This document shows, in pieces, positions 20,761-30,853 of a stretch of DNA of 30,853 bases (its first letter is position 1; each line of letters begins with the position of its first letter). Where the stretch lies: assembly GCA_049999805.1 (NCBI GenBank), contig JBNGIO010005081.1, positions 1-30,853 of the forward strand, written 5' to 3'. Source of the DNA: Folioceros fuciformis. Taxonomy: Eukaryota; Anthocerotophyta; Anthocerotopsida; Anthocerotales. Below the pieces are notes generated by a model. The model was not told the DNA's origin. It saw only the letters and a program-made list of their open reading frames with translations, and made no database searches. A program made the translations under genes and the position numbers.

Positions 20761-21512
20761 TTCCTCCTCGACATGTATTGACTTCACTTCGCTTTAACGA
20801 CGATGTATAGAGAGTGCAGGAGTAGGATGGAGCCATTGGAGGTGTACTTGTAGCCATGGATAGAGAAGGAGGCCACTTCATGAGAGTGGAGCGACTTATT
20901 TGCCTTTTGTTGTCGTTGTAGTAGTGTGACGTCTTGCTATAAAGGCCCATGGAGCCTCTGATTTTGCTTGTAATTCGTTGATGAGCCATATAGCCCTCCA
21001 AGGCTTAGAATAAAGATTATATGCTTGTCGTGCTAAACAGCCTTGTCGTGCTAAACAGCGTCACCTTGATTAGTTGGCTGGCAATCAGCAGGATTGTGTG
21101 AAAGAGATAGATTCTGAGCACTTGCTTTCTAGCTAGCCTGGTGGTCATAAACGTGACCGTAAGGCAAATTGGAAATCCATCAAACAACATGGTAGCCCTT
21201 GCAAGTCCTGATTTGGCTTCACATACAAAAGCATCACCACACAGTCTCAGCCTCACAACATTCTCAAGTGATGTCCAGCTAGGGCAATTGTCTGCATCAA
21301 CTAGCTGACTCTCAACCGTCCATTCACACCCCGCGTGCACAACACGGATTACTACACATGTCGGTGTCACCACCAAGGTCCCGAAGGCGTTGATTCTGAT
21401 CCCGGTGGTGACCTCCACAAACAGCGTTGGCAATGCTCGTCGCCGCCCCCACAGCTTCGTCCGCGGCTCAAAACTCCTCTGCTCACAGCCTGCCCAGGCC
21501 AGGCCAGCGCCA
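20761..21512. other. Possible LTR-like promoter sequence, no gene
   Basis: GCTATAAAGG near 20937-20947 resembles a TATA box and is followed about 65 bp later by GAATAAAG near 21008-21015, a poly(A)-signal-like word. That spacing resembles the U3-R part of an LTR. I could not find matching LTR ends, a primer-binding site or retrotransposon genes, so this is tentative. A 138-codon minus frame (21017-21433) has no recognised motif. Confidence 0.3.
21024..21059. repeat. 18-bp direct tandem duplication
   Basis: CTTGTCGTGCTAAACAGC occurs twice in a row (21024-21041 and 21042-21059) without mismatch. It follows the poly(A)-signal-like word of the possible LTR. Confidence 0.9.
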
Positions 21513-21569
21513 CGATCCAGGCACAGTGTCGCGATCTAGGCACAGAGTCACGATCCAGGCACAGAGCTA
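21513..21569. repeat. Three 19-bp tandem repeats
   Basis: Units CGATCCAGGCACAGTGTCG, CGATCTAGGCACAGAGTCA and CGATCCAGGCACAGAGCTA are at 21513, 21532 and 21551. A fourth CGATCC follows at 21570. The second unit differs from the others by CCAGG to CTAGG, a C-to-T change. Confidence 0.9.
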
Positions 21570-22836
21570 CGATCCCCAGCTCCTCAGTCCTGGGAACGGC
21601 AACTATAGCTTTGCGTGCGCACGAACGTTGACACCCACACACAATTTGCTCATGCTGGCTCCAATTCACGATTAAATGAGCTCAGATCTGTTTGGGTGCC
21701 CCCTGTAGATCACAGACCGTGCAATCACATCCTCAGCTCCGTGAGCGGGTCTTCCACACAGTCAGCTCAGGTTCATGGACAGCCTCAGGCCGCACTCAAT
21801 GAGTCTTTCCCTCCCGACTTCTGGCACTCACACACGTGCCAGTTCGTTGTTGTCCACCAGTTCAACGCTTAGCGCTGCCGTGCGCTGGTGCTGCCCTGAT
21901 GCCCACGATGGGACACCACAGCGTGCATGAGCTCTCTTGGTACTTGAGCTAAGGATCTCAACTCAAAGTCCAGCGTTGTCATCCACTGGTGCCGTGCTAA
22001 TGCCCGCGACATAGCACGACGACCCTTGTGAACTTGCCTGACTGAATCTTGGGGTTTGTGAGCCAGATCTTCGTCCTGCAATCCTAGCGACTGTGTTTGC
22101 GAGTCGTAGTAAGTACTCCACCTAGCCCCGGCATGGCACGCTCAGATTGTTAGTCACACATGCTCACACCTCGATGCAACTCATCAGCGTTTTCACTCTT
22201 ATTTTTGAGCAGTGGATTCACAAGCAGTTCCTTGGCCAGCCACCTTGACCGCAGGCTTAGGCTCAACGAGAGAACTTCTAATAACTACGTGACTGAGCCT
22301 AGAAGTTCGACACTTATTTGTCATGCTTGCCCCTGGCCGTTGCACGCAGTCCTCCTCTTCGCACAATGGTGCTTCTGAGCCCTAAACGCGTCACACGTTC
22401 CCTACCTAGCTATCCCTCATCTACCTAATTATATAATCAGACTAATTACATACAATTAGCCTAATTACATATATTTGATTAATTAGATACCCTAATTAAT
22501 CAGCATGGCCGGACATGCTTCCATTCCCCCTACTATATGGTTCCATGCCCCCTACCTTTCTATAGCCAAAGATGTTGCAAGAAGATTGTTGCAAGGAGAG
22601 AGATGAACTTGGCTGGCCATGACCTTTCCCTCAAGGGAGAATGGCCTAGGTTCAGGAGAAGGAGGTGATTGAGAAACCTATCACAACGTAGACGACAAAC
22701 CTGAAGGCGCCTTCGTAGTCAATGAGAGAAAAGATAGGTAAAGGTTATGTTTAGCATATCTTTCTTTCATCTTTCCATGTGTAGACTACGCCTTCAAATT
22801 GCCTTCATCTTGGAAATCCACGTAGCGGATCCCATT
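21570..22836. other. Accessory region without a recognisable gene
   Basis: No frame longer than about 85 codons and no known motif. An AT-rich patch at about 22415-22500 is made of TTAATTA/CTAATTACATA words. The region is probably decayed transposon sequence. Confidence 0.45.
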
Positions 22837-22904
22837 GATAGTATAACTAGCAGAACTTGGCCACATGGGTGATAGTATAACTAGCAGAACTTGGCCACAT
22901 GGGA
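22837..22904. repeat. 34-bp perfect direct duplication
   Basis: GATAGTATAACTAGCAGAAC plus TTGGCCACATGGG occurs at 22837-22869 and again at 22871-22903, with T or A as the last base of each 34-bp unit. The lack of differences suggests recent duplication. Confidence 0.92.
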
Positions 22905-23496
22905 GCACCCGTGATTTTTAAGATTGGTTTTCAATTGAGAAAATTGTGCCCTAATATCTAATGATTTGGAATAAAAAAGTGCACAAGCACGGCCACCGCC
23001 ACGAACTCCAAAGCTTGGCCTTCCGGTTGTGGCTGGCTTGTACCATAGTGAACTCTGAACCTTGCTCCTTTAGCCGTGCCCGACTTGCACCATATTGAAC
23101 TCTTCCAGTTGTGCATGGGGTCGTGTTCAATAAGTTAGTCCAATAAGTCGTGTTCAACCTGGCTCCGTGCTCAAGTTCTTGTGGCTTCCGTTGTTCGTAA
23201 TGAGTGTGATGGAGGAAGCCTTCACAATGTTTTCAAATCTCGGAGACCATGAAGACCCAGTTAACATTGTTGTAGGCTCTCCTACAAAACACCAAGAAGC
23301 AAAAGCCAGAAGAACATATTATGTCAATTGGACATCTAAAGCAGCATCCACCTTGATAGATTCTTACTATGAGATGCATCTAGTGCATCTCAAGGCTGGA
23401 AATCTATTTACCAAACATTGGAGTGAGATTGCAAAGGAAGTTGGTAGTACTTGTCACCTTCAAGGTCTTTTAGCGAAGCAATGCAAGCAAAAGCTT

Positions 23497-23865
23497 GAGA
23501 ACCTCAAACGCAAGTACTGAAAAGAAAAGGAGACTCGCTCAANNNNNNNNNNNNNNNNNNNNNNNNNNNNNNNNNNNNNNNNNNNNNNNNNNNNNNNNNN
23601 NNNNNNNNNNNNNNNNNNNNNNNNNNNNNNNNNNNNNNNNNNCAACTAAACTTGGCCTCACTACCAAGTCATCGCCTGAGAACCTCAAATGCAAGTACTG
23701 AAAAGAAAAGGAGACTCGCTCAAGCACTAGCTAGGTCAACTAAACTTGGCCTCACTACCAAGTCATCGCCTGAGAACCTCAAACGCAAGTACTGAAAAGA
23801 AAAGGAGACTCGCTCAAGCACTAGCTAGGTCAACTAAACTTGGCCTCACTACCAAGTCATCGCCT
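23497..23865. repeat. 94-bp tandem repeat spanning the end of the trihelix domain
   Basis: The unit starts GAGAACCTCAAACGCAAGTA and ends CCAAGTCATCGCCT. The first copy (23497-) is cut by the N gap; 23643-23677 is the right end of a copy; 23678-23771 and 23772-23865 are complete and differ only at the AAATGC/AAACGC site near 23689. Because 94 is not a multiple of three, each copy shifts the reading frame. Confidence 0.93.
23543..23642. other. Assembly gap (100 N) inside the 94-bp repeat
   Basis: The gap sits within a tandem repeat, so the copy number is unknown. If only one unit were broken, just 13 bases would be missing, or 13 plus a multiple of 94. Confidence 0.95.
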
Positions 23866-24271
23866 CTCTGTGCGAAACCCAAATTTTCAGGCATTCCTAA
23901 TACAATGAACCATGGTAGATTTGGGAGCACTCGTAAGCCACATTTAAGTAGTTCCAGTGGCTCTTCGCGATATCACAAGGACAATAGTTGCGATGATGAA
24001 TTCCTTTGTGGGACACCTTTCCTACCTACCAAACAAGAAAGCTCACTCCACCCTACCATATATAGATTTTTATTTGGTAGGGAGGAGTGAGCTTCTAAAG
24101 GCTCACCCTAACATCACCATTGTATGTTTCTTGGATTGCTATGACATGCATGTTTTCTTCTATGTCCAAGCTCACAATTCGTGCTATGCATGTGATTTTG
24201 GTGAGCCAACTCCAAATGAGATTTATGAAGGAAAAAAACCCGCAAATAATCCTCTAATGTTGTTAAGGTAA

Positions 24272-25629
24272 ACTAGTCAAACGAAGACGGTCTTCTTTTG
24301 GGCTTGGCAAAGACCTTGTGTTTGTGCTTTCCTCTTTTGCTGAATGTCTGTAAGTTATAGAGGTTGCGAAGATGACTCAATAGATGGAGAACTTGATATG
24401 TGATCCATCAATGCAGCCCACCATGTTAGAAAATCTGGTTAGATCTTAAAACTTGGCAGAAATGATTTGTTGCCAGTGACTAGACATGGCCATGCAACAA
24501 ATTGTGAGAACAACTTCTTAGGATAAACAACACCCAGTCTCAACTCAAAACCCTGGTGGCTAATGCCATGTTTTTAGGGCCTAACATAACTGCGCCTTCC
24601 CATTGGAAAGACATAGTTCCAACATCGCAATTATGCCTCATTTAGGCTATTTTAATGTATTAATGAAGACAGTAAAGGCGCTTTCCCTATTTGTCGATTT
24701 GTGGTTTACGTTGTGAAAGGCCCTGGCGAGCATGCTGACTTGGTTTCTATCATATTGTGCCCTTGAACCTTAAAAACCATAATCATGTGAGGAAAGAAAT
24801 GTAATGTTCTTTGTGGGTGAGAAAGAAAAAAGTCTTATATGTCGGGTGATGGCCGGGATGGCCACTACCGATACGGTCATGCCCATTAGCTTCAAAATAT
24901 AGGACTATATACTATACGGTAGTGTCAATACTATATATGGGACCTTGTCTTCTTAGTGTTTTTTTTGGCTTTGGTGAGTTTTGTGGCCCTCAGTTTGAAG
25001 TAATGCGATTTTTCAATCTTGCTTTCAGTGTGTTTTTATTATTATTTTAGTTTATTATTTTTAATAAAGAATTAATTAATCCTTATGGCATGCAGACGCA
25101 CTCCAGACTCCTCTTAGCCGCGCTCATCAAACCGCTCCATTTTTATCCTTGCTTTTATATATAATAATATTTTATACAATAAATAATCTTACTCTTTCTT
25201 TATTCAAAGTTTTGTGCTGCTCGAAGAGAAGTGGCGAGGCGCGGTGATTCAAATGTTAGAAGATTGGACCAAAATTAGCTATAACAAATTCTGGTACAAA
25301 ACCTCTGAGAAATACTAAAATACAGTTGTCTAAGGTACAAACTACAGTACACAGACATTTGGTGAAAGCTGGGCATCTAAGGTCCCGTCAGTAGGCAGAA
25401 CCCTGCAGAGGTTTCACAGAGTTTTAGGATCTCGGGCTTGGTAAAGGCTGCGCACCGTTCGGAGTTCTTGTCCTAGACATCTGTCTAATGCCCTCCCCTC
25501 CATACAACAACCTCCACAGATTTGTTTGTGGCTCCCCCAGGTCTCGCAGCTGGTGCTAACTCCATTCCTTGCTGGAACTACCTACTGATGCTCACCAGAC
25601 ACAGAGTGCACAAGACCATAGTCTCCTAA
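24272..25629. other. Intergenic, downstream of the coiled-coil gene
   Basis: No gene is recognised. An AT-rich part at 25030-25200 includes TTTTATTATTATTTTAGTTT-like sequence. The right part (about 25250-25629) should carry the 3' untranslated region of the minus-strand gene that ends at 25630. Confidence 0.5.
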
Positions 25630-28542
25630 TCAGTTCAAAGGAGCCTCCGTCCATGTTGGATTTTCTGCAGAGATAAACGTCCTTATGCTTTCTGGAAGCA
25701 GGTCAAAGCTGTCTAATCTCCAACCTGTCATGTGCATAACAGCATTATCCGCGAAGGGAGGGGTTGATCCGACACGTAGCATGGCGCAATGGTTACTGAC
25801 GTCTTCATCTGCTTTGTCCATAAAGTATTCATAGCTTTCGTACGACTGATAGTTCCCTGCACACAGATAACAGGTTTCAATGCCTGCCGCTGCTGTTAAA
25901 GGAGAAGTGCGAAAGAAAGGAAGGCAGGAAACCCAGACCATTAGGCGTTCGAAGGTTCACGAAGACTGGACAGTTGAACGACAGCAGCGTCGTATTCTTC
26001 AAATGCCGAGGGATGACGAGACTCCCTCTCAAAGGTACAAGGGGCTCCCCTTGTCCATTACATGCCTGGTACAGGTTAAGATGGGAGTCAGATTCATAAT
26101 GTGAATTCCAAATGCGTAGGCCGCATCGAACCATCAAAATGCACCACTGCAGTCACCTCGGTCAGAAGCTGACCGCCCTCCAGGCTGTACGCCATCTTTT
26201 GGTATCGATACAACACAGGCAAGACCTTCGCACCCCGAAACTCTGTCAGCACCTCGTTGGAGCTCCTGTCGCGGAAAAGATATACTTTTCTTGACAGCTG
26301 GTAAAACTTATGTGCTCCTACAGCCACAGCCCTTGTGACTTCCAGACCCTCTACATTGGCGAGCACCTCCCCTCTGGGGAATTCGTAAAGCTCGCCAGTG
26401 GTGTACCAGAAGACAGTTCCTCCCCTTCTCCCAAGCCTAAGTGAAATCCACCTGTGTACAGCATCAAATCGCAAGCTCTCAGGAAATCAACCCACAAGCT
26501 CTCATACCCTCGACAAGTGCAACCGGGATTCCCACCAGGCAAAAAGGGTACCTCTGAAAGTTGGGCTCATCAAAGTAGTCGTTATCAACCGTCTTGAGAA
26601 GTTTGTCTCGGTAGTTGATCTTGGTCTGCAACACCTGTACCTCGCGTGACTGCTGCTCAAGCTCGCGCTGCCGTTGAACAAGAGCTTCCTTGGCTAGCTC
26701 AACCTCCCTCTCCCTTGCACTCACGCTTGACAGTCTTATTTCCAAACGAGCACCCTCTTTCCTGATCCTTTCATCAGTGAGCCTTCTCTTTTCATCCTTC
26801 TCTTCTTGTAGTAAAAGCTGCTGCTCTCTATCCTTCTCCAGCCTCTTCTTCCATTCAGTCTCTTGAGCAGATTTCCACTTTTCTCTTTCCTCCATTAGTC
26901 TTCTCTTCGTCTCCTCGAGCAGAACGGCTGTAATTTCTTCCTTATGTGCGTTTATCTTTTCGACCCACTGAGTCTGAAGTTTCGCAACCTCCTTCATCCT
27001 GTCTTCATCTAACTGCTTCTGACAGGCCAGCTGTTGGGCAAGCTTCTCTTCCTCCAAATCAACTCTACTTTGTTCCCAAAGCTTGGCCTGCTCCACCTTC
27101 CTTGCCTTCGCTAACTTTGACTCAAGCTCCGTTTCCCAGGCCAGCCGCTGGTTCTCAAGCTCTTTAGTACCTTCCTGAACTTGTGCAATCAGTGCTGCTT
27201 TTTCTTGCTCCGCTTCCTTGATCTTGGTCTCAAGCTCAACTTTTACCCTTTCATTTCTTGCGATATCAGCCCTCAACTTTTGCAGTTCGTCACCGAGGGT
27301 CACAAGTTTGGCACTAGACGATGCGTCTGCTTGCTGTATTGCAGACTGCGCCATTCTCCTGGATTCGGCCTCCGCTTCTCTGAGCCTCAGGTTCTCGCCC
27401 TCCACTTTAGCTAAAACTAGACAAACGTCCTTCAATTTAGCTTCCCTAGCAGCTCGCTCGTCTGCTATCACCTCCTGCGTCCTTCTGCTCGACTGAGCCA
27501 GCAGTTCTGTCTGCTGCCGATTTTTCGCTTCCAAAGTAGCAAGAACGAGCTCAAGGTGAGAAATCTTGGCCTCTGCATTTACCTGCGCTTGCCCTTTCTC
27601 ACGAATTTCCTGAGCCGTCTGTTCACGTAGTTGAACATAATCTGTCTCCAGTTGCGAAAAAGTCTGCATCCTATCCTGTTCCGCCCTGGTCCAGTTCTCC
27701 GTCTCTGCCTCCCTGTGCAACCGTAACAGTTCTCGCTCCGTCTCAAGCCTTTGAATCCACTCCTTGTCAAATGTCTTCAGATACACCTGTTCCAGGTTTC
27801 TCCTATTCTCTACCAGTTCGACATCCCTTACGTATTTGTCCCGCTCAATAGACAGGAGGTCATTCCACTCCTTCTGGAAAACATCCAAGTAATACGTCTG
27901 CTCTGCTGTCACCCCAATTACGTGATCAGAAGGCTCTGTCGCATCGTATGGCTTCACCACATTCTCACTGTGCAACATCTCAGTTGCATTCCCCTCCATT
28001 GCAAACTCGGATTCCATTAAATCATCCTGTCTGACGGGTACATTTCGCTGGACTCCCTGGATAGCTGCGCCGTCTTCCCTGCGAAGCTCTAGCTGGTTAC
28101 TCTTGCATTCAGAATCAACACCCCCTCTAAAGGAATCCATCATACCTTCTTCTTCAGCAACAGCAGGAGTCTGCAGCATCTTCTCAGTTCCTTCGTCCGT
28201 CGGACACACCAACTTACGAACGCCTTCCTCTACGGCGGCTTCCAGGTTCTCCGATACAGCGCAGGCACCATTGCTGCCTTCCCGCTTCTCGGAGGCTGCA
28301 GGGGCTGGCTCATCACCACCTAATCCACCCACATTCTCCCGTGCAGGCAATACGCTGCCATCCTTCTTGGTTCTGTCTCGGTGCTTAGCAAACACATCCC
28401 GCGATCTCTCTGGAAGGCCTCTTCTCCAAGTACCTCGTGCCGCATTGTTACCTCCTGTTGCTCTAGAACCGTGATGTTTCACGGCATTGCCTAAAGAGTA
28501 CCCAACATAGGCCGCAGCGATTGCTCCCAATACACGGATCAT
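25630..28542 (-). CDS. Membrane-anchored coiled-coil protein with DUF1838-like C-terminus, four exons
   Basis: Exons on the minus strand are 26552-28542, 26157-26451, 25939-26065 and 25630-25856, giving 879 residues. The introns (100, 91 and 82 nt) have GT-AG ends and compatible phases. The first 20 residues (MIRVLGAIAAAYVGYSLGNA) form a hydrophobic segment that could be a signal anchor or targeting peptide. About residues 20-200 are acidic and low-complexity; about 205-645 are a long Glu/Lys/Gln-rich coiled coil. The C-terminal ~230 residues resemble DUF1838: NFQRWISLRLG across the first splice, WYTTGELYEFPRGEVLANVE, SRKVYLFRDRSSNEVLTEF, then CPVFVN and MTGWRLDSFDLLPESIRTFI. DUF1838 has no assigned reaction, and I give none. 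Continuity of the domain over all three joins supports one gene. It is divergent from the YebC gene. Confidence 0.78.
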
Positions 28543-29079
28543 TTTTCCCGCCGGATTCAGCGCTCACAAGTAGCGACTTCACGCCTAGACGAGCCGGTTC
28601 GTAGCGGGAGGCCGCGCTATGTCTTTGTGAACCAAGCTTAATCATTGTATTGTAGTTGGATAGCGATCTGAGACGCTGTAGTAGAACGGGGCCCTACCAG
28701 CCCCACGCTCATGGACGCAGGCGGAGAGACAACACACAAAAATCGAGAGCATGACCATGGCGCCAAATCGCAAGCCATGAGCCTCTTTGTTTCGGGAGAA
28801 CGGAACCATGGAGACCAGGGAGCTACATCAACCACAGACGGATCGTTATCAGGCGCCAAGAGGACAGCATAGCGCTCACGTCACGAGGCATAGTTGGCGA
28901 GATAGAGTGGAACACACATCTCGACACCTGGATAATACTTTCCTTTTCCGTCAGAAATTTTCTCTGAGGATCTGCTGCTACGCTAGGCTTGGTATCAACG
29001 CGTCAGAGAACGATGTAGTCTAGGGTTAGGTTGGCCCGGGGACGAGTGCTCAAGAGGAGGTGCCTTGAAGGACAGCTCG
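28543..29079. promoter_or_regulatory. Divergent intergenic region, coiled-coil gene and YebC gene
   Basis: This 537-bp space lies between the two start codons and must hold both promoters and 5' leaders. I see no strong TATA box and no additional gene. Confidence 0.45.
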
Positions 29080-30158
29080 ATGATTGCCCTCACCATTACC
29101 AGGAGCTTTGGCAAGGTGTTTTTTGGGCGGGCGTCTGCAAGGCTGCTATATAACCGTCCGGTAATTCGCAATGCGGCGGCGTCAGGGGGAAGCAGTTTTT
29201 GGGTGCTGGCGCCAGTGGAAATGGGCAGGAGATCCTCCAAGATTGCCATGCGTAAGGGCGTCCAGGATGCCAAAAAGGCGAAGCTGTATGGCAGGCTGGG
29301 CAAGCAGATCGTGACAGCAGTGAAGGGGGGAGGCCCCAATCCTACTGCCAATGTGGAGTTGGCTGCTTTGATAGAGAAGGCCAAGCAGTATGATATCCCC
29401 AAGGACATCATCGAAAGGTAGGCTATGTTATCTTCCTGCCTCTCCATCGACACTTGAGATCTCAAAGGAGCAGCCTTCCCAAACTGTGGTTTTGCCGATG
29501 TTCAGTTGCCTTCATGTGGAAATGCTTGCAGCCTGAGTGTGTCCTCTGTAGTATCATTCTGCAGCGCTTCTGTGGGCAACCGCCCCTGTTTCACATGTAA
29601 GGTACTCGACGCAGGAACATCAAGAAGGCCTCAGAGAAAGGCCAGCAAGACTTTGTGGAAGTAATGTACGAGGTGTATGGGGCTGGCGGTGTGGGGATCC
29701 TGGTGGAAGTTCTGACCGACAACTCCAACAGAACCGCTGCCAATGTGAGGGACATCGTCAAGAAGGGTGGGGGCAAGATGGCAAATCCAGGCTCAGTGTT
29801 GTTCAAGTTTAAGCGGTCGGGCATAGTATATGTGAATGCCAACGAGGTTGAAGCTGACGAAGTGCTGCTGGCCGCCATGGATGCTGGGGCAGAGGATGTC
29901 ATCGATCCCTCACCCGATGAAGCAGAGGAAGACCGCGACAAGTACTTCAGGGTTGTCACACCTGTTGAGGAGCACGCTTCCGTGCTTTCGAAGCTGAAGA
30001 CGGGGGGCTTGCTGGTGGATGCCGAGAGCTCTGGTCTAGAAATGATCCCCGTGGATACTGTGACTCCAGACCCTGATGCTGCCGAGGTGAACAACATTCT
30101 TGTCGACAGACTGCTTGAGCTAGATGATGTGGACGCTGTGTACATTAATCAACGGTAG
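29080..30158 (+). CDS. YebC/TACO1-family organellar expression factor, two exons
   Basis: Exons 29080-29417 and 29615-30158 join at a phase-2 intron (29418-29614, GTAGGC...GCAG) and encode 293 residues. The first ~47 residues are Arg/Ser/Ala-rich without acidic residues at the start (MIALTITRSFGKVFFGRASA), typical of a mitochondrial or plastid transit peptide. The YebC fold begins at Met48: MGRRSSKIAMRKGVQDAKKA, then NVELAALIEKAKQYDIPKDI, ER/NIKKAS across the splice, VYGAGGVGILVEVLTDN, NRTAANVRDIVKKGGGKMA and VLFKFKRSG. The C-terminal domain ends LLELDDVDAVYINQ. Family members act in organelle or bacterial translation (human TACO1 in mitochondrial translation); the older name is transcriptional regulator. 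The start at 29080 is the first ATG in frame. Exon 2 alone looks like a separate frame, but it lacks the N-terminal domain. Confidence 0.93.
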
Positions 30159-30847
30159 TAGAGTTGCTGTTAGGGCAGGCTTCCCAAGCCTCAAGAGGGG
30201 GTTATTGTGAGCTCCGAGAACCTTCAGTGGACGTCCCTCGACACCCACTTCCCCTGCAGATGAAGGTTGGCCGCATTTACCCTCATGCACATTCCTTCAG
30301 TGTTTCCCTGTCCCAGTGCAACTGTAGTGCTTGTGTACGAGCTTTCGAGGTGAGCGGCCAGGGGGCCTTGTCTTTTTTTTTTTCTCCATGCAGTAGCAAT
30401 GCAATTACCATATCCAAACGGAATCCTTGTAGAAAACAAACACAGTAGTGCGTGCCGAGTCGTGAGCGGTCAGGTGAACCAATTGATCATAAAGAGACGT
30501 GCTCCTGTCGGGTTGCTGTCTGAGAGAGCCGCGGTGAGACGATGCCGATCGTGGTCGCTTCCTGGGACCAAAGGTCGTTGGCCATGTGCTCCACTTGTCA
30601 CGGTGGTTGAGCAGGAAGTAGCAGGTTTTTGGGTCGCTGGAGCAGAACGGAAAGTATCGCCTTGTCCTCGCAGCCTCCGCCCCAGCAGCAGCTCCGCTCG
30701 CGGCAGGAGCGAGGAGCAGGCTGCGGCAACCCTAGCCGGTTGGGGGAGCGACAGAGCTGGCTGCTTGGCTAGCTGAAGCCTCTAGTTGAGCTTCAGCTGT
30801 CGTGCTACTCTAGGCAGTGCTGTAGCGGAAGCAAGCGAGCAGCAGCC
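30159..30847. other. Intergenic / probable 5' leader of the next gene
   Basis: The first part should be the YebC 3' untranslated region. A pyrimidine run (TCTTTTTTTTTTTTCTCC) lies at about 30370-30387. The last ~200 bp are GC-rich with GCAGCAGC words, as in a plant 5' leader. The 125-codon frame at 30399-30776 has no motif and is not called. Confidence 0.45.
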
Positions 30848-30853
30848 ATGGCG
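30848..30853 (+). CDS. Possible start of a further gene, cut by the window edge
   Basis: The window ends GCAGCCATGGCG. ATG followed by GCG after a GC-rich leader is a common plant start context. Only two codons are present, so nothing can be said about the product, and this may be chance. Confidence 0.3.

Larger units (their letters stand above)
23167..24271 (+). pseudogene. Decayed trihelix (GT-type) DNA-binding factor
   Basis: The frame from about 23200 to 23520 resembles a trihelix/Myb-SANT-like domain: NWTSKAASTLIDSYYEM, then HWSEIAKEVGSTC, then AKQCKQKLENLKRKY. The aromatic residues and the final basic helix are where this plant transcription-factor family has them. The domain is cut by TGA at 23518-23520, where homologs continue with Lys and acidic residues. 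A one-base shift allows reading on into the 94-bp repeat and then PKFSGIPNTMNHGRFGS, a Ser-rich stretch and a stop at 24088-24090. A further frame (23957-24271) contains more residual sequence. The stop, frameshift and tandem expansion make an active gene unlikely, although a spliced form cannot be ruled out because of the gap. Confidence 0.6.

Noticed and set aside
21017-21433. 138-codon minus-strand frame
   Set aside because: No recognisable domain, lies in repeat-like sequence, no supporting start context or splice pattern.
23497-23865. CRISPR-like array
   Set aside because: Units are directly adjacent, 94 bp, with no spacers, in a plant nuclear context.
25630-26474. Independent small genes downstream of the coiled-coil frame
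   Set aside because: They fall into exons 2-4 with GT-AG introns in the right phase and complete one domain.
29655-30158. Separate gene starting at the ATG at 29655
   Set aside because: It is exon 2 of the YebC gene; the upstream exon joins in phase and supplies the conserved N-terminal domain.

Overview
This is nuclear DNA from a land plant. It carries a PLS-class pentatricopeptide repeat (PPR) protein of the plant organelle RNA-editing type, a plant-like polyubiquitin (S19, D24, A57), a plant-type ORM protein, and spliceosomal introns with GT-AG borders. The introns I can place are short (82-197 nt) and genes are close together. The PPR gene and a decayed PPR copy suggest a large PPR family, as in bryophytes, lycophytes and ferns. 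I would guess a non-seed plant but cannot name the lineage from this window.

Layout, left to right. The left edge (1-161) is a tandem array that runs off the window. 560-1950 is a badly decayed PPR pseudogene. 2346-3518 (-) is an intronless polyubiquitin gene with five visible units and an assembly gap, with a TATA box and two hairpin-forming repeats upstream. 4781-7393 (-) is an intact E/E+-type PPR gene without a DYW domain. 8487-9211 (-) is a three-exon ORMDL gene, divergent from the intronless proteasome beta7 gene (9965-10726, +). 11523-13927 (-) is a five-exon PRP3 splicing-factor gene, head to head with the complex I gene NDUFA6/B14 (14118-14546, +). 15403-24271 is a transposon- and repeat-rich block: a decayed non-LTR retroelement with a C-terminal zinc finger and nuclease-like domain, AT-rich flanks, a TTGCA-rich low-complexity region, LTR-like sequence, and a trihelix-factor pseudogene carrying a 94-bp tandem repeat. 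25630-28542 (-) is a four-exon gene joining a long coiled coil to a domain resembling DUF1838. It is divergent from a two-exon YebC/TACO1 gene (29080-30158, +). The right edge ends at what may be the first codons of another plus-strand gene.

The intact genes are mostly housekeeping (protein turnover, sphingolipid control, splicing, respiration, organelle expression) and do not form one pathway. Three neighbouring pairs are divergent and may share promoters. The least ordinary items are the coiled-coil/DUF1838-like fusion, the all-TAG stop pattern in the retroelement, the threonine at ubiquitin position 28, and the TTGCA-rich block. All exon borders were placed by eye from reading frame, GT-AG signals and family resemblance; no searches were run.
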